Source: CADCVT01 sp036389485 (GTDB lineage Bacteria; Actinomycetota; Thermoleophilia; Solirubrobacterales; Solirubrobacteraceae). From it: a stretch of DNA of 41,797 nucleotides. The DNA lies in NCBI GenBank assembly GCA_036389485.1, contig DASVPR010000058.1, forward strand, positions 1 to 41,797. The letters are read 5' to 3'. The notes beneath the pieces were generated by a model that did not search any database, was not told the origin of the DNA, and saw nothing but the letters and a program-made list of their open reading frames with translations. Position 1 is the stretch's first letter. Each line of letters opens with the position of its first letter. Position numbers and translations under genes: made by a program. Positions 1-7,383 of this stretch are shown one piece after another.

Positions 1-1094
1 AGCCGCGCGCCGCCGCCAAGGGCCGCGAGCCGGCGACCTCGGTCAAGACGATCGAGGTGGCCAAGGAGCGCCTGTTCGCCCATCCCGGCCGCGGCTCGGC
101 CTACCGCAACGGCGGCGAGCAGCAGATGCTCCAGTCCGGCAAGCCGGTGGCGGGCTACACGACCTTCGAGGCCTACTTCAAGCAGGTGCTCGGCCTCGAC
201 CGCAAGGACGTCGTCCTCAAGAGGCTGCGCCCCGGCGCCCAGGTCATCGCCGGAACCGTCCTGGGCCGGATCGACAGGGTGACCCCCGGTCAGGCGCCGC
301 ACGTCCACTTCGTGGTCCACCCCGCCGGCAAGGGCTCGCCCGCGGTGGATCCCAAGCCGATCCTCGACGGCTGGAAGCTGCTCGAGTCGACCGCCATCTA
401 CCGCGCCAAGGGCAAGAACCCGTTCTTCGGCAGCGACGCGAAGGCGCCGACGATCGGCCAGATCCTGCTGATGAGCAAGGAGTCGCTGCAGCGGCGCGTC
501 CTCGCCAACCCGCACGTCGACGTCTACGAGTGCGGCCGCCAGGACATCCGCGCCGGCGCGATCGACCGCCGCGTCCTCGCGCTGCTCGAGTTCCTCGCCG
601 CCAACGGCCTGCGCCCCGGCGTCACGAGCCTGCAGTGCGGCCACGGCTACCTCACCGCGTCGGGCAACGTCTCCGAGCACACGACCGGCACCGCGGTCGA
701 CATCGCGACCGTCAACGGGATCCCGATCATGGGCCACCAGGGCGCGGGCTCGATCACCGACGTCACGATCCGGCGGATCCTCACGCTGCAGGGCGCGATG
801 GAGCCGCACCAGATCATCAGCCTCATGACGTACCCCGGCCGCTCGAACACGCTGGCGATGGGCGACCACGCCGACCACATCCACGTCGGCTACCGCCCCG
901 TCGGCGACGACCCGCGGACCGGCCGCGTCGGCAAGTTCGCCGGCGCGATCCTCAAGCCCGGCCAGTGGCTGAAGCTCATCGACCGGATCGGCGAGATCGA
1001 GAACCCGATCGTCCGCACGACGCCGTCCAAGGCGTCGATCAAGGTCACGCCGAAGCGCCACGGCAACGCCGGGCGGCGCGCGGCCCAGCCGTAG
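1..1094 (+). CDS. Murein hydrolase-like protein, M23 plus M15/DD-peptidase-like domains (5' partial)
   Basis: The reading frame is open from the first complete codon (base 3), so the true start lies upstream of the window. The first third ends in an H-x-H pair (HVHF, about bases 300-311) in a lysostaphin/M23 peptidase context. The second half carries a pattern typical of the M15/VanY/hedgehog-type zinc fold: SEHTTGTAVDI (about 673-705) and DHADHIH (about 863-883). Known members of both families cut peptidoglycan cross-links or stem peptides; that this protein acts on the cell wall is inferred. The GTG at 57 is an internal valine, not a start. The gene ends 18 bases before a lipoprotein esterase gene on the same strand. 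The N-terminal M23 metal residues and any signal peptide lie outside the window. Confidence 0.75.
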   Translation, partial: PRAAAKGREPATSVKTIEVAKERLFAHPGRGSAYRNGGEQQMLQSGKPVAGYTTFEAYFKQVLGLDRKDVVLKRLRPGAQVIAGTVLGRIDRVTPGQAPHVHFVVHPAGKGSPAVDPKPILDGWKLLESTAIYRAKGKNPFFGSDAKAPTIGQILLMSKESLQRRVLANPHVDVYECGRQDIRAGAIDRRVLALLEFLAANGLRPGVTSLQCGHGYLTASGNVSEHTTGTAVDIATVNGIPIMGHQGAGSITDVTIRRILTLQGAMEPHQIISLMTYPGRSNTLAMGDHADHIHVGYRPVGDDPRTGRVGKFAGAILKPGQWLKLIDRIGEIENPIVRTTPSKASIKVTPKRHGNAGRRAAQP

Positions 1095-1099
1095 GCCGC

Positions 1100-1105
1100 C
1101 ACAAT
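1100..1105 (+). promoter_or_regulatory. Putative -10 element of a leaderless esterase gene
   Basis: CACAAT lies exactly 7 bases before the GTG at 1113. It keeps the A and final T of the actinobacterial TANNNT -10 and matches the spacing at other starts in this window. No Shine-Dalgarno is present. Confidence 0.4.
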
Positions 1106-1112
1106 CGCGGCG

Positions 1113-1895
1113 GTGCGCCGCGCCCTGCCGCTCCTCGTCCTCGCGTTCCTCGCCGGCTGCGGCGGCGGCGACGACGACCAGCGGCCCGGGCCCGCGATCA
1201 CGGTCGTGCCCGTGGAGCTGCGCGGAGAGACACCGACGCAGCCGCTGAAGCCGCTGGCGATGGTCCCGCGCGACCGCGGCGAGGACGTCCCGGTCCTCAT
1301 CCTGCTCCACGGCCAGGGCGGCTCGCCGGACGACTACGTGATGCCGCAGCTCGTCGCCGCGCTCGAGCGGATGGGCGACCGCGCGCCGGTCGTGCTCCTC
1401 CCCGACGGGGGCGAGGCGTCGTACTGGCACGACCGCGACGACGGCGACTGGGCGCGGATGGTGCTCGACGGTCTCCTCCCCGAGGTCGCGCGGCGGTACG
1501 GCGCGGACACGAGGCGCGTCTCGATCGGCGGGTTCTCGATGGGCGGCTTCGGCGCGCTGTACCTCTCGACGCAGCGGCGGTTCTGCTCGGTGTCGGCGCA
1601 CTCCCCCGCGGTGTTCGAACGCCGGCCCCGGCCCGGCGGTACGTTCGGCGAGGCGTTCGACGACCAGGCCGACTTCGCGCGCGTCGACCCGATCGCCCAC
1701 GCGCGGGACCTTCAGCCGGGCATCTGGGTCGACGTCGGCGACCAGGACCCGTTCGCGCCCGCCGTCCGCGCGCTGGCGCAGCGGATGCGGGCCCCGCGCT
1801 TCCGCGTCTGGCACGGCGGCCACGACCTGCGCTTCTGGCTGCGCGAGCTGCCGCGCTGGCTGCGCTTCCACGTCGACGCGCTCGAGCGATGCTGA
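1113..1895 (+). CDS. Lipoprotein esterase, alpha/beta hydrolase (copy 1)
   Basis: The 260-residue product begins with a short hydrophobic signal and a lipobox, LAGC, so Cys16 is the likely lipid anchor of an extracytoplasmic protein. The fold is an esterase-D/putative-esterase alpha/beta hydrolase: a LLHGQGG oxyanion loop, a nucleophile elbow GGFSMGG (Ser about 142), an acid in VDVGDQDPF and a C-terminal His in WHGGHD. The substrate is unknown; acyl esters are likely. It overlaps the next gene by 7 bases (ATGCTGA) and that gene is a diverged copy, so the two are a tandem duplication and probably co-transcribed. The GTG start is chosen because it gives an intact signal peptide and follows a -10-like hexamer. 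Confidence 0.8.
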   Translation: MRRALPLLVLAFLAGCGGGDDDQRPGPAITVVPVELRGETPTQPLKPLAMVPRDRGEDVPVLILLHGQGGSPDDYVMPQLVAALERMGDRAPVVLLPDGGEASYWHDRDDGDWARMVLDGLLPEVARRYGADTRRVSIGGFSMGGFGALYLSTQRRFCSVSAHSPAVFERRPRPGGTFGEAFDDQADFARVDPIAHARDLQPGIWVDVGDQDPFAPAVRALAQRMRAPRFRVWHGGHDLRFWLRELPRWLRFHVDALERC

Positions 1896-2647
1896 GGCGA
1901 GCCGCCCTCCTCGCGCTCCTCGTCCTCGCCGGGTGCGGGATCGACTCTCGCCCGCCCAGCGACGAGTTCGACCAGCGCAGCCGGGCGGTCGGCCGCACCC
2001 TGCACCACCGCGTCCTCGTCCCCGAGCACGCGCCCGACCACCCGCCGCTCCTCGTCCTCCTCCACGGCCGCGGCGGCGGGCCCGAGGGGATGGTCAGCGA
2101 CGTCCTGAAGGACTCCCTCGACGACGCGGGCGCCCGCGCGCCGATCGTCCTGCTCCCCGACGGCGGCGACCACTCCTACTGGCACAACCGCCGCGACGGC
2201 GCGTGGACGCGCATGGTCGTGCGCGAGGCGATCCCTGGCGCGATCGAGCGCTACGGCGCCGACCCCGACCGCGTCGCGATCGGCGGCATCTCGATGGGCG
2301 GCTTCGGCGCGCTGCACATCGCCGCCGCCTTCCCCGATCGCTTCTGCGCGGTCGGCGCGCACTCGCCGGCGATCTTCCCTGACGCCGCCTCGACGGCGGA
2401 GGGCGCGTTCGACGACCCGGAGGACTTCGACCGCCACGACCTGCTGCAGCGCGCGGACCAGATCCCCGCGGGCGCCTGGGTCGACATCGGCGACGAGGAC
2501 CCGTTCGCCGCCGCGACCCGCACGCTGGTCGAGCGGATGCGCTCCCCGCGCTTCCATCCCTGGAAGGGCGGCCACGACGGCGATTACTGGCACGCCCACA
2601 CGGACGAGTACGTCCGCTTCTACGCGCGCGAGCTGGCCGACTGCTGA
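1889..2647 (+). CDS. Lipoprotein esterase, alpha/beta hydrolase (copy 2)
   Basis: The 252-residue paralogue of the gene just upstream has the same plan: a lipobox LAGC near residue 15, LLHGRGGG, the elbow GGISMGGFGAL, VDIGDEDPF and the catalytic-type His in WKGGHDGD. The ATG at 1889 overlaps the preceding stop codon, suggesting translational coupling. Much longer openings in this frame upstream read antisense-like, Arg/Pro-rich sequence across copy 1 and are not coding. The 3' end overlaps the convergent cupin gene by 28 bases. The substrate is unknown. Two retained copies suggest different substrates or dosage. Confidence 0.8.
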   Translation: MLRRAALLALLVLAGCGIDSRPPSDEFDQRSRAVGRTLHHRVLVPEHAPDHPPLLVLLHGRGGGPEGMVSDVLKDSLDDAGARAPIVLLPDGGDHSYWHNRRDGAWTRMVVREAIPGAIERYGADPDRVAIGGISMGGFGALHIAAAFPDRFCAVGAHSPAIFPDAASTAEGAFDDPEDFDRHDLLQRADQIPAGAWVDIGDEDPFAAATRTLVERMRSPRFHPWKGGHDGDYWHAHTDEYVRFYARELADC

Positions 2648-3126
2648 GCGGCCGCGAACGGCGGTGGCCCGAGGATCTCGAGCCGGTCGCTGCGCTGGGC
2701 CGCCGCGCGCAGGCGGTCGAAGTCCGCGGGGCGCTCCGCGTCGGCGTCCGACGCGAGCGGCTCGCTGCAGTCGCGATAGAACGACTCGCCGCCCGCCGGC
2801 GTCTGCCAGGCGAGCAGGCGCGCCGTCTCGGAGGTGACGAGGAACGCGTGCGGGACGCCGCGCGGCGCGAAGAAGAAGCCGCGCTCCCCGACCGGGTGCT
2901 CGTGACCGTCGACGTGCACGAGCAGCTCACCCTCGAGGACGTAGATGCCCTCGTCCTCGTGGGGATGCGTGTGCAGCGGCGTCGTCTTGCCGCGGACCAC
3001 CTCGTCCTCGAAGAAGAGGATCGCGCCGTCGGTCTCGTCCCCCGACGCCTTCATCGTCCACACCCCGCCGCCGGCGAACCAGAAGCGGTCGCCCTCGCCG
3101 TCCTGCCTGATCAACGCCCGCGCCAT
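2620..3126 (-). CDS. Cupin-domain protein
   Basis: The 168-residue product is a single small cupin. Motif 1 is visible as PLHTHPHEDEGIYVLEGEL (two His, Glu, then Gly) and motif 2 as PRGVPHAFLV, which supplies the last His of the metal site. The family binds a divalent metal and includes dioxygenases, isomerases and sugar-binding proteins, so the reaction cannot be named. The ATG at 3126 is preferred over an upstream in-frame GTG at 3192 because a purine-rich AAAGGGCGGGG lies just before it and the extension would run into the divergent tetR gene. The neighbour is a TetR regulator 50 bases away, which probably controls this gene. Confidence 0.8.
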   Translation of the reverse strand: MARALIRQDGEGDRFWFAGGGVWTMKASGDETDGAILFFEDEVVRGKTTPLHTHPHEDEGIYVLEGELLVHVDGHEHPVGERGFFFAPRGVPHAFLVTSETARLLAWQTPAGGESFYRDCSEPLASDADAERPADFDRLRAAAQRSDRLEILGPPPFAAAQQSASSRA

Positions 3127-3151
3127 GTCCCCGCCCTTTGTGGTACCAAGA

Positions 3152-3166
3152 TGTCCACGAAGGACA
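3152..3166. promoter_or_regulatory. Candidate TetR operator, TGTCC-N5-GGACA
   Basis: A perfect inverted repeat (5-base arms, 5-base centre) sits in the 50-base gap between the cupin and tetR starts. A -10-like TAGAGT (3168-3173) for the plus gene and TACTGT (3169-3164) for the minus gene abut it. A second palindrome, TGGTACCA, lies at 3141-3148. Binding by the adjacent TetR is inferred. Confidence 0.45.
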
Positions 3167-3176
3167 GTAGAGTTCC

Positions 3177-3770
3177 ATGACGGCGATGTCAACGCCGTAC
3201 GAGCTCACCGGCAGGACGCGGCAGAAGGCCCGCACGCGCGCGGCCCTCCTCGCGGCGGCGCGCGAGCTGCTCGCGGAGGGCGGGAGCGCGACGGTCGAGC
3301 AGGCAGCCGATCGCGCGGACGTGTCGCGGACGACCGCATACCGCTACTTCGCCAACCGGCGCGATCTGCTGCTCGCGGTCTATCCCGAGATCGAGTCGGC
3401 GTCGCTGCTGGGGCCCGACGCCCCCGACGATCCCGCCGCCCGCCTCGACCTGGTCACCGGCCGCATCGGGTCGCAGCTGCTCGACCACGAGCCGGAGCTG
3501 CGGGCGATGCTGCGACTCTCGCTCGAGCCGGGCGCGACCGACCTCCCGCTGCGCCAGGGGCGCGCGATCCGCTGGATCGAGGACGCGCTGGCGCCGCTGC
3601 GCGGCCGGATGTCGCGCAGGGAGCTGCGCCGGCTCGTCCTCGCGATCAGGGCCACGATCGGGATCGAGCCGCTCGTGTGGCTCACCGACGTCGCGGGCCT
3701 CTCGCGCGAGGAGGCGGTCGACGTCATGCGCTCCTCGGCGCGGACGCTGCTGGAGGCCGCGCTCCGCTAG
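3177..3770 (+). CDS. TetR family transcriptional regulator
   Basis: The 197-residue protein has the TetR N-terminal helix-turn-helix at about residues 15-60 (AALLAAARELLAEGG, then VEQAADRADVSRTTAYRYF) and a helical ligand-binding/dimer domain with no recognisable ligand signature. It is divergent from the cupin gene, with palindromes in the shared gap, which suggests autoregulation and control of the cupin gene. ATG 3177 is chosen; ATG 3186 (three residues later) is possible and equally compatible. The last 4 bases overlap the convergent acyl-CoA synthetase gene. Confidence 0.85.
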   Translation: MTAMSTPYELTGRTRQKARTRAALLAAARELLAEGGSATVEQAADRADVSRTTAYRYFANRRDLLLAVYPEIESASLLGPDAPDDPAARLDLVTGRIGSQLLDHEPELRAMLRLSLEPGATDLPLRQGRAIRWIEDALAPLRGRMSRRELRRLVLAIRATIGIEPLVWLTDVAGLSREEAVDVMRSSARTLLEAALR

Positions 3771-5323
3771 GTCGTCGCGCGCTCCCGCTCGCGCTCGCGC
3801 AGCTCGACGCGGCGGATCTTGCCGGTGAGCGTCTTCGGGAGGTCGTCGACGAACTCGATCCGGCGCGGGTACGCGTAGGCCGACAGGCGCTCGCGGACGA
3901 AGCGCTTGATGTCGCCGGCGGTCTCGTCGCTCGGCTCGTGGCCGTCGGCGAGCACGACGAACGCCTTGACCACGTTCCCCTTGACCTCGTCCGGCGAGGC
4001 GACCGCGGCCGCCTCGCGCACGGCCGGGTGCTCGAGGCACGCCGACTCGACCTCGAACGGCCCGATCCGGTAGCCGGCGGCGATGATCACGTCGTCGGCG
4101 CGCCCGGCGTACCAGACGTAGCCGTCCTCGTCCATCACCGCGGCGTCCTTGGTGTGGAACCACTCGCCGCCGAACGTCTCGCGCGTCGCGTCGGGCTGCT
4201 GCCAGTAGCCGAGCGGGTAGTGCGGGTTCGACCGCGCGCGCAGGCAGATCTCGCCGCGTTCCCCTTGCGGGACGGGCTGCTCGTCCTCGTCGAGGATCTG
4301 GACGTCCCAGCCCGGCATCGGGCGGCCCATCGAGCCCTCGCGGACCTCCATCCACGGGAAGTTGCCGCACAACGGATACGACTCCGTCAGGCCGTAGTAG
4401 TCCAGGACGGTGATCCCGTACTCGTCGCGGAACCAGCGGATCGCCTCGGGGTTGAGCGGCTCGCCGGCGCTGCAGACGCGGCGGAAGCGCTGCGGGTAGC
4501 GGGCGCCGGCGTCCTCGATCGCCATCATCGCGCGCATCGCTGTGGGCGTGGTGAAGACGTTCGTGACCTCGTGGCGGCTGAGGAAGTCGAGCTGCTTGTG
4601 CGGGTCGAAGCCGCCCTCTCGCTGGTAGACGACCTGCACCGCGCCCAGGCGCCACGGCCCGAGCAGCGGCGCGATGCCCGCGGCCCACGCCCACTCCCCC
4701 ATCCCGTGGAAGCGCTCGCCGCCCTGCACCTCGTGGCAGTAGACGAACTCCTCGTGGGCGAGCACGTACCGGTGCGCGTGCACGATCCCCTTGGCCAGGC
4801 CGGTCGTGCCGCTCGTGTAGTAGAGCTGCGCCGGGTCGTCCGCGGCGGTGTCGAGCGTGTCGTGCTCCGTGGGGTGGCCGTCGAGCAGGCCGTCGTCGAG
4901 CACGAGGACGTGCGGATGCTCGGCGAAGCGGGGCGCGTTCGCGCGGTCGGTGATGAGGACCTTCGCCCCGGAGTCGTTCAGCCGGTGGCGGATGCCGTCG
5001 TCGCCGTAGAGCACCGACATCGACAGCAGCAGCGCGCCGAGCTTCCAGGTGCCGAAGAAGACGGCGGCGGTCTCGGCGGTCGGCGGCAGCACGACCGCCA
5101 CCCGGTCGCCCCGCTCGACGCCCGCGGCGCTCAGCGCGTGCGCCGCCTGCGCCGACAGCGCCTGCAGCTCGCCCCACGTGACGTCGCGCCGCGCGCCGTC
5201 GAACCGCTCCCAGACCATCGCGAGCTTGTCGGCCGGGTGCTTGTCGCAGACGTCGGCCGCGATGTTGTACCGCTCGGGCACGCGCCACTCGTGGTCGGCG
5301 CAGACCTCCTCGTAGGTCGGCAT
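3767..5323 (-). CDS. AMP-forming acyl-CoA synthetase, medium-chain/acetyl-CoA synthetase-like
   Basis: The 518-residue enzyme activates a carboxylic acid to an acyl-adenylate and then to acyl-CoA in the cytoplasm. Adenylate-forming motifs are all visible in order: the P-loop YYTSGTTGLAKGIVH (about 168), YYGLTESYP (about 315), the WFHTKD motif, the hinge-region GYRIGPFEVE and the catalytic lysine in PKTLTGKIRR near the C-terminus. The sequence style fits acetyl- or medium-chain (MACS-like) acyl-CoA synthetases; chain length cannot be read from it. A Shine-Dalgarno-like GGCGGAG lies about 10 bases before the ATG. It is 24 bases downstream of the FG-GAP gene on the same strand, and probably the last gene of that operon. 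The C-terminus is a run of alternating Arg and Glu. Confidence 0.88.
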   Translation of the reverse strand: MPTYEEVCADHEWRVPERYNIAADVCDKHPADKLAMVWERFDGARRDVTWGELQALSAQAAHALSAAGVERGDRVAVVLPPTAETAAVFFGTWKLGALLLSMSVLYGDDGIRHRLNDSGAKVLITDRANAPRFAEHPHVLVLDDGLLDGHPTEHDTLDTAADDPAQLYYTSGTTGLAKGIVHAHRYVLAHEEFVYCHEVQGGERFHGMGEWAWAAGIAPLLGPWRLGAVQVVYQREGGFDPHKQLDFLSRHEVTNVFTTPTAMRAMMAIEDAGARYPQRFRRVCSAGEPLNPEAIRWFRDEYGITVLDYYGLTESYPLCGNFPWMEVREGSMGRPMPGWDVQILDEDEQPVPQGERGEICLRARSNPHYPLGYWQQPDATRETFGGEWFHTKDAAVMDEDGYVWYAGRADDVIIAAGYRIGPFEVESACLEHPAVREAAAVASPDEVKGNVVKAFVVLADGHEPSDETAGDIKRFVRERLSAYAYPRRIEFVDDLPKTLTGKIRRVELRERERERATT

Positions 5324-5347
5324 GCCGGCAGTCTCCGCCCGCGACGG

Positions 5348-7357
5348 TCAGCGCGCAACCAGCAGCTCGTCCGTGGCGTGGGCGCCGCGGGGCGAGACCT
5401 GCTCGACGTCGACCTCGACGAACGCGAACCGCGCAGCGCGCACCATCCGCCGCATCGCCCGCGGCATGCGCACGGCGACCCGCCGGCGGATCGGCCCCTC
5501 GGCCCGCACGCGGGCGCGCGCGACGCCGGCGCGCAGGATGCTCCGCCGGAACCGGTCGAAGTCGCGGCGCGTGCGGGGCCGGGATCGCGCGGTGCCGATC
5601 GTGACGCGGACCGCGAGGGTCTGCGGCTGGCCCGTGCCCATGTGCGAGCGCACCCGCACGACGACGCGACCGCGACGCAGCCCGCGCAGCGTCCGCGTGA
5701 GGAGGCGCGCCCCGAAGCAGTCGGGCGGCGAGGCGAGCCGGCCGACCTCCGTCGCGGGCCGCCGCGCGGCGAGCAGGCGGACGTCGACGACGCCCGCGTC
5801 GCCGGACGGCAACGACGGGAGGATCAGCTCGGGGGCGCCGTCGCCAGTCACGTCGCCCGCCGCCACCTCCCGGCCCAGCGCGGCGTAGGGCCGGGCGCCG
5901 TCGATCCGCCAGGCGCCGGGCGCGCGGTCGATGCGCACCGTGCCGCCGCCGGCGGTGCCTGGCACCACCCAGACCACGCCGGCGCCGCTGCGGCAGTCCG
6001 GCGTCGCGCCGGGCTGCGCGATCGCGAGGTCCGGCCGGCCGTCGCCGTCGACGTCGCCCAGGGGCGCGAGGTGACCGCCGAACGCGAACACGTCGTCCTC
6101 CACCTCGCCCACGCCGAGGATCGTCCGGACGGTCGCGCCCGGGCGTGCGACGTCGACGTCCGGCCCCGCGCTCGCCGGCACCACCATGACGGCGGTGCCC
6201 GGGTCGCGCACGCCGAGCTCGCCGGGCGCGTGGTTGGCGGCGATCGCGAGGTCCTGCCGGCCGTCGCCGTCGACGTCGCCCGCGGGCGCGACGGCACCGA
6301 ACCGGATCCGGTCGCCCTCGGCGCGCACGGTCAGCACGCGCGGCTCGCGGCGCACGTCGATCGTCGCGCCGCGCCTGACGCGCATGACCGCCACCCTCCG
6401 CGTCCACAACGTCTCCTCGCTCGCGAACGCGGCGCCGACGGCGAGCTCGCCGGCGCCGTCCCCGCCGAGGTCGCCGAGCCCCGCCAGCGCGACGTGGTCC
6501 GCGATCTCGGCGACGAAGGCCTCGGTGAGGCCGGCGAGGGTCGACACGCGCGCTCCGGGCGACGCAAGGTCGATCTGCTCGCCGCCGCGGAACCCGCCGA
6601 ACACGATGGCGACGCGCAGCCGCTCGCGGCCGAGGCGGCGCCCGTTCGGCGCGGCCGCGCCGACGCGGTAGGGAAGCGCGACATCGCCGAAGCCGTCGCC
6701 GTCAACGTCCCCCACGGCGGTGATCGAGCGGCCGAGCTCCGAAGCCCGCTCCGGCCCGTCGATGCGGACGCCGCGGTCGCCGAGCGTCCGCGCGTCCATC
6801 TCCCCGCCCTCGCGCGCGCCGAACACGACGTGCACCGACCCGGCGCCGGGCCGTCCGCGCGGCCCCGCCGAGACGCTCCCGACGGCCACGTCGGCCAGCC
6901 CGTCGCCGTTGACGTCGCCCGCCCCGGCGACCGACCCGCCGACCGCGATGCCGTACGACGTGCCGCTCCCCGGCGGGCCACGGTCCTCGAGCCGCGGCGT
7001 CGCAGGGCAGCGCACGCGCAGCCCGCCGGGGCCGACCGTCTCGACGTCGATCGGGCCGAAGGAGGGCCGGCCGAAGACGACCTGCACGGCGTCCTGCCAG
7101 TTGCGCGCGTCGCCGCGGTCGATCTTCTCGGTCAGCGGCTCGCACCGGCGGCCCGCCGCGGTCTCCGAGAACGGGCCGAGGCCGAGGTCGCCGATCCCGT
7201 CGCCGTTGACGTCCCCGACAGGAACCGCGTCGCCGCTCGCGTCGATCCGCGCGACCGGCGCGACGTCCCGCGTGTCGACGCCCACGTCCGCGAGCGCCGC
7301 GGCGGGCGCGGCGAGCGCTGCGAGGAGCACCAGTGCGCAGGACCTGATGCGGCGCAC
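5348..7357 (-). CDS. Secreted FG-GAP repeat protein, seven repeats (beta-propeller)
   Basis: The 669-residue protein has a signal peptide (RIRSCALVLLAALAAPAAALA). Seven FG-GAP/integrin-alpha-like calcium loops of the form GDxxGDGxx(D/E) start at about residues 48, 147, 216, 295, 360, 434 and 501. Seven such repeats are what one closed integrin-type beta-propeller needs. Residues from about 540 to the end form a separate Arg-rich domain that I do not recognise. The fourth and seventh loops are degenerate at the last acid position (Glu for Asp). A role in extracellular ligand or calcium binding is inferred. The GTG start at 7357 gives the intact signal peptide. No good Shine-Dalgarno is visible; the ABC-F stop is 26 bases upstream, so translation may follow from it. 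Confidence 0.8.
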   Translation of the reverse strand: MRRIRSCALVLLAALAAPAAALADVGVDTRDVAPVARIDASGDAVPVGDVNGDGIGDLGLGPFSETAAGRRCEPLTEKIDRGDARNWQDAVQVVFGRPSFGPIDVETVGPGGLRVRCPATPRLEDRGPPGSGTSYGIAVGGSVAGAGDVNGDGLADVAVGSVSAGPRGRPGAGSVHVVFGAREGGEMDARTLGDRGVRIDGPERASELGRSITAVGDVDGDGFGDVALPYRVGAAAPNGRRLGRERLRVAIVFGGFRGGEQIDLASPGARVSTLAGLTEAFVAEIADHVALAGLGDLGGDGAGELAVGAAFASEETLWTRRVAVMRVRRGATIDVRREPRVLTVRAEGDRIRFGAVAPAGDVDGDGRQDLAIAANHAPGELGVRDPGTAVMVVPASAGPDVDVARPGATVRTILGVGEVEDDVFAFGGHLAPLGDVDGDGRPDLAIAQPGATPDCRSGAGVVWVVPGTAGGGTVRIDRAPGAWRIDGARPYAALGREVAAGDVTGDGAPELILPSLPSGDAGVVDVRLLAARRPATEVGRLASPPDCFGARLLTRTLRGLRRGRVVVRVRSHMGTGQPQTLAVRVTIGTARSRPRTRRDFDRFRRSILRAGVARARVRAEGPIRRRVAVRMPRAMRRMVRAARFAFVEVDVEQVSPRGAHATDELLVAR

Positions 7358-7383
7358 TCTGGCAGGCGCCGTGCCGCCTCGCG

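Noticed and set aside
530..1888. Upstream extension of esterase copy 2
   Set aside because: It is Arg/Pro-rich shadow sequence over two real genes. The lipobox signal begins at the ATG at 1889.
3777..3805. CGCTCG-like short tandem repeat at the 3' end of the acyl-CoA synthetase gene
   Set aside because: It simply encodes alternating Arg/Glu codons of the C-terminus; too short and imperfect to call a functional repeat.
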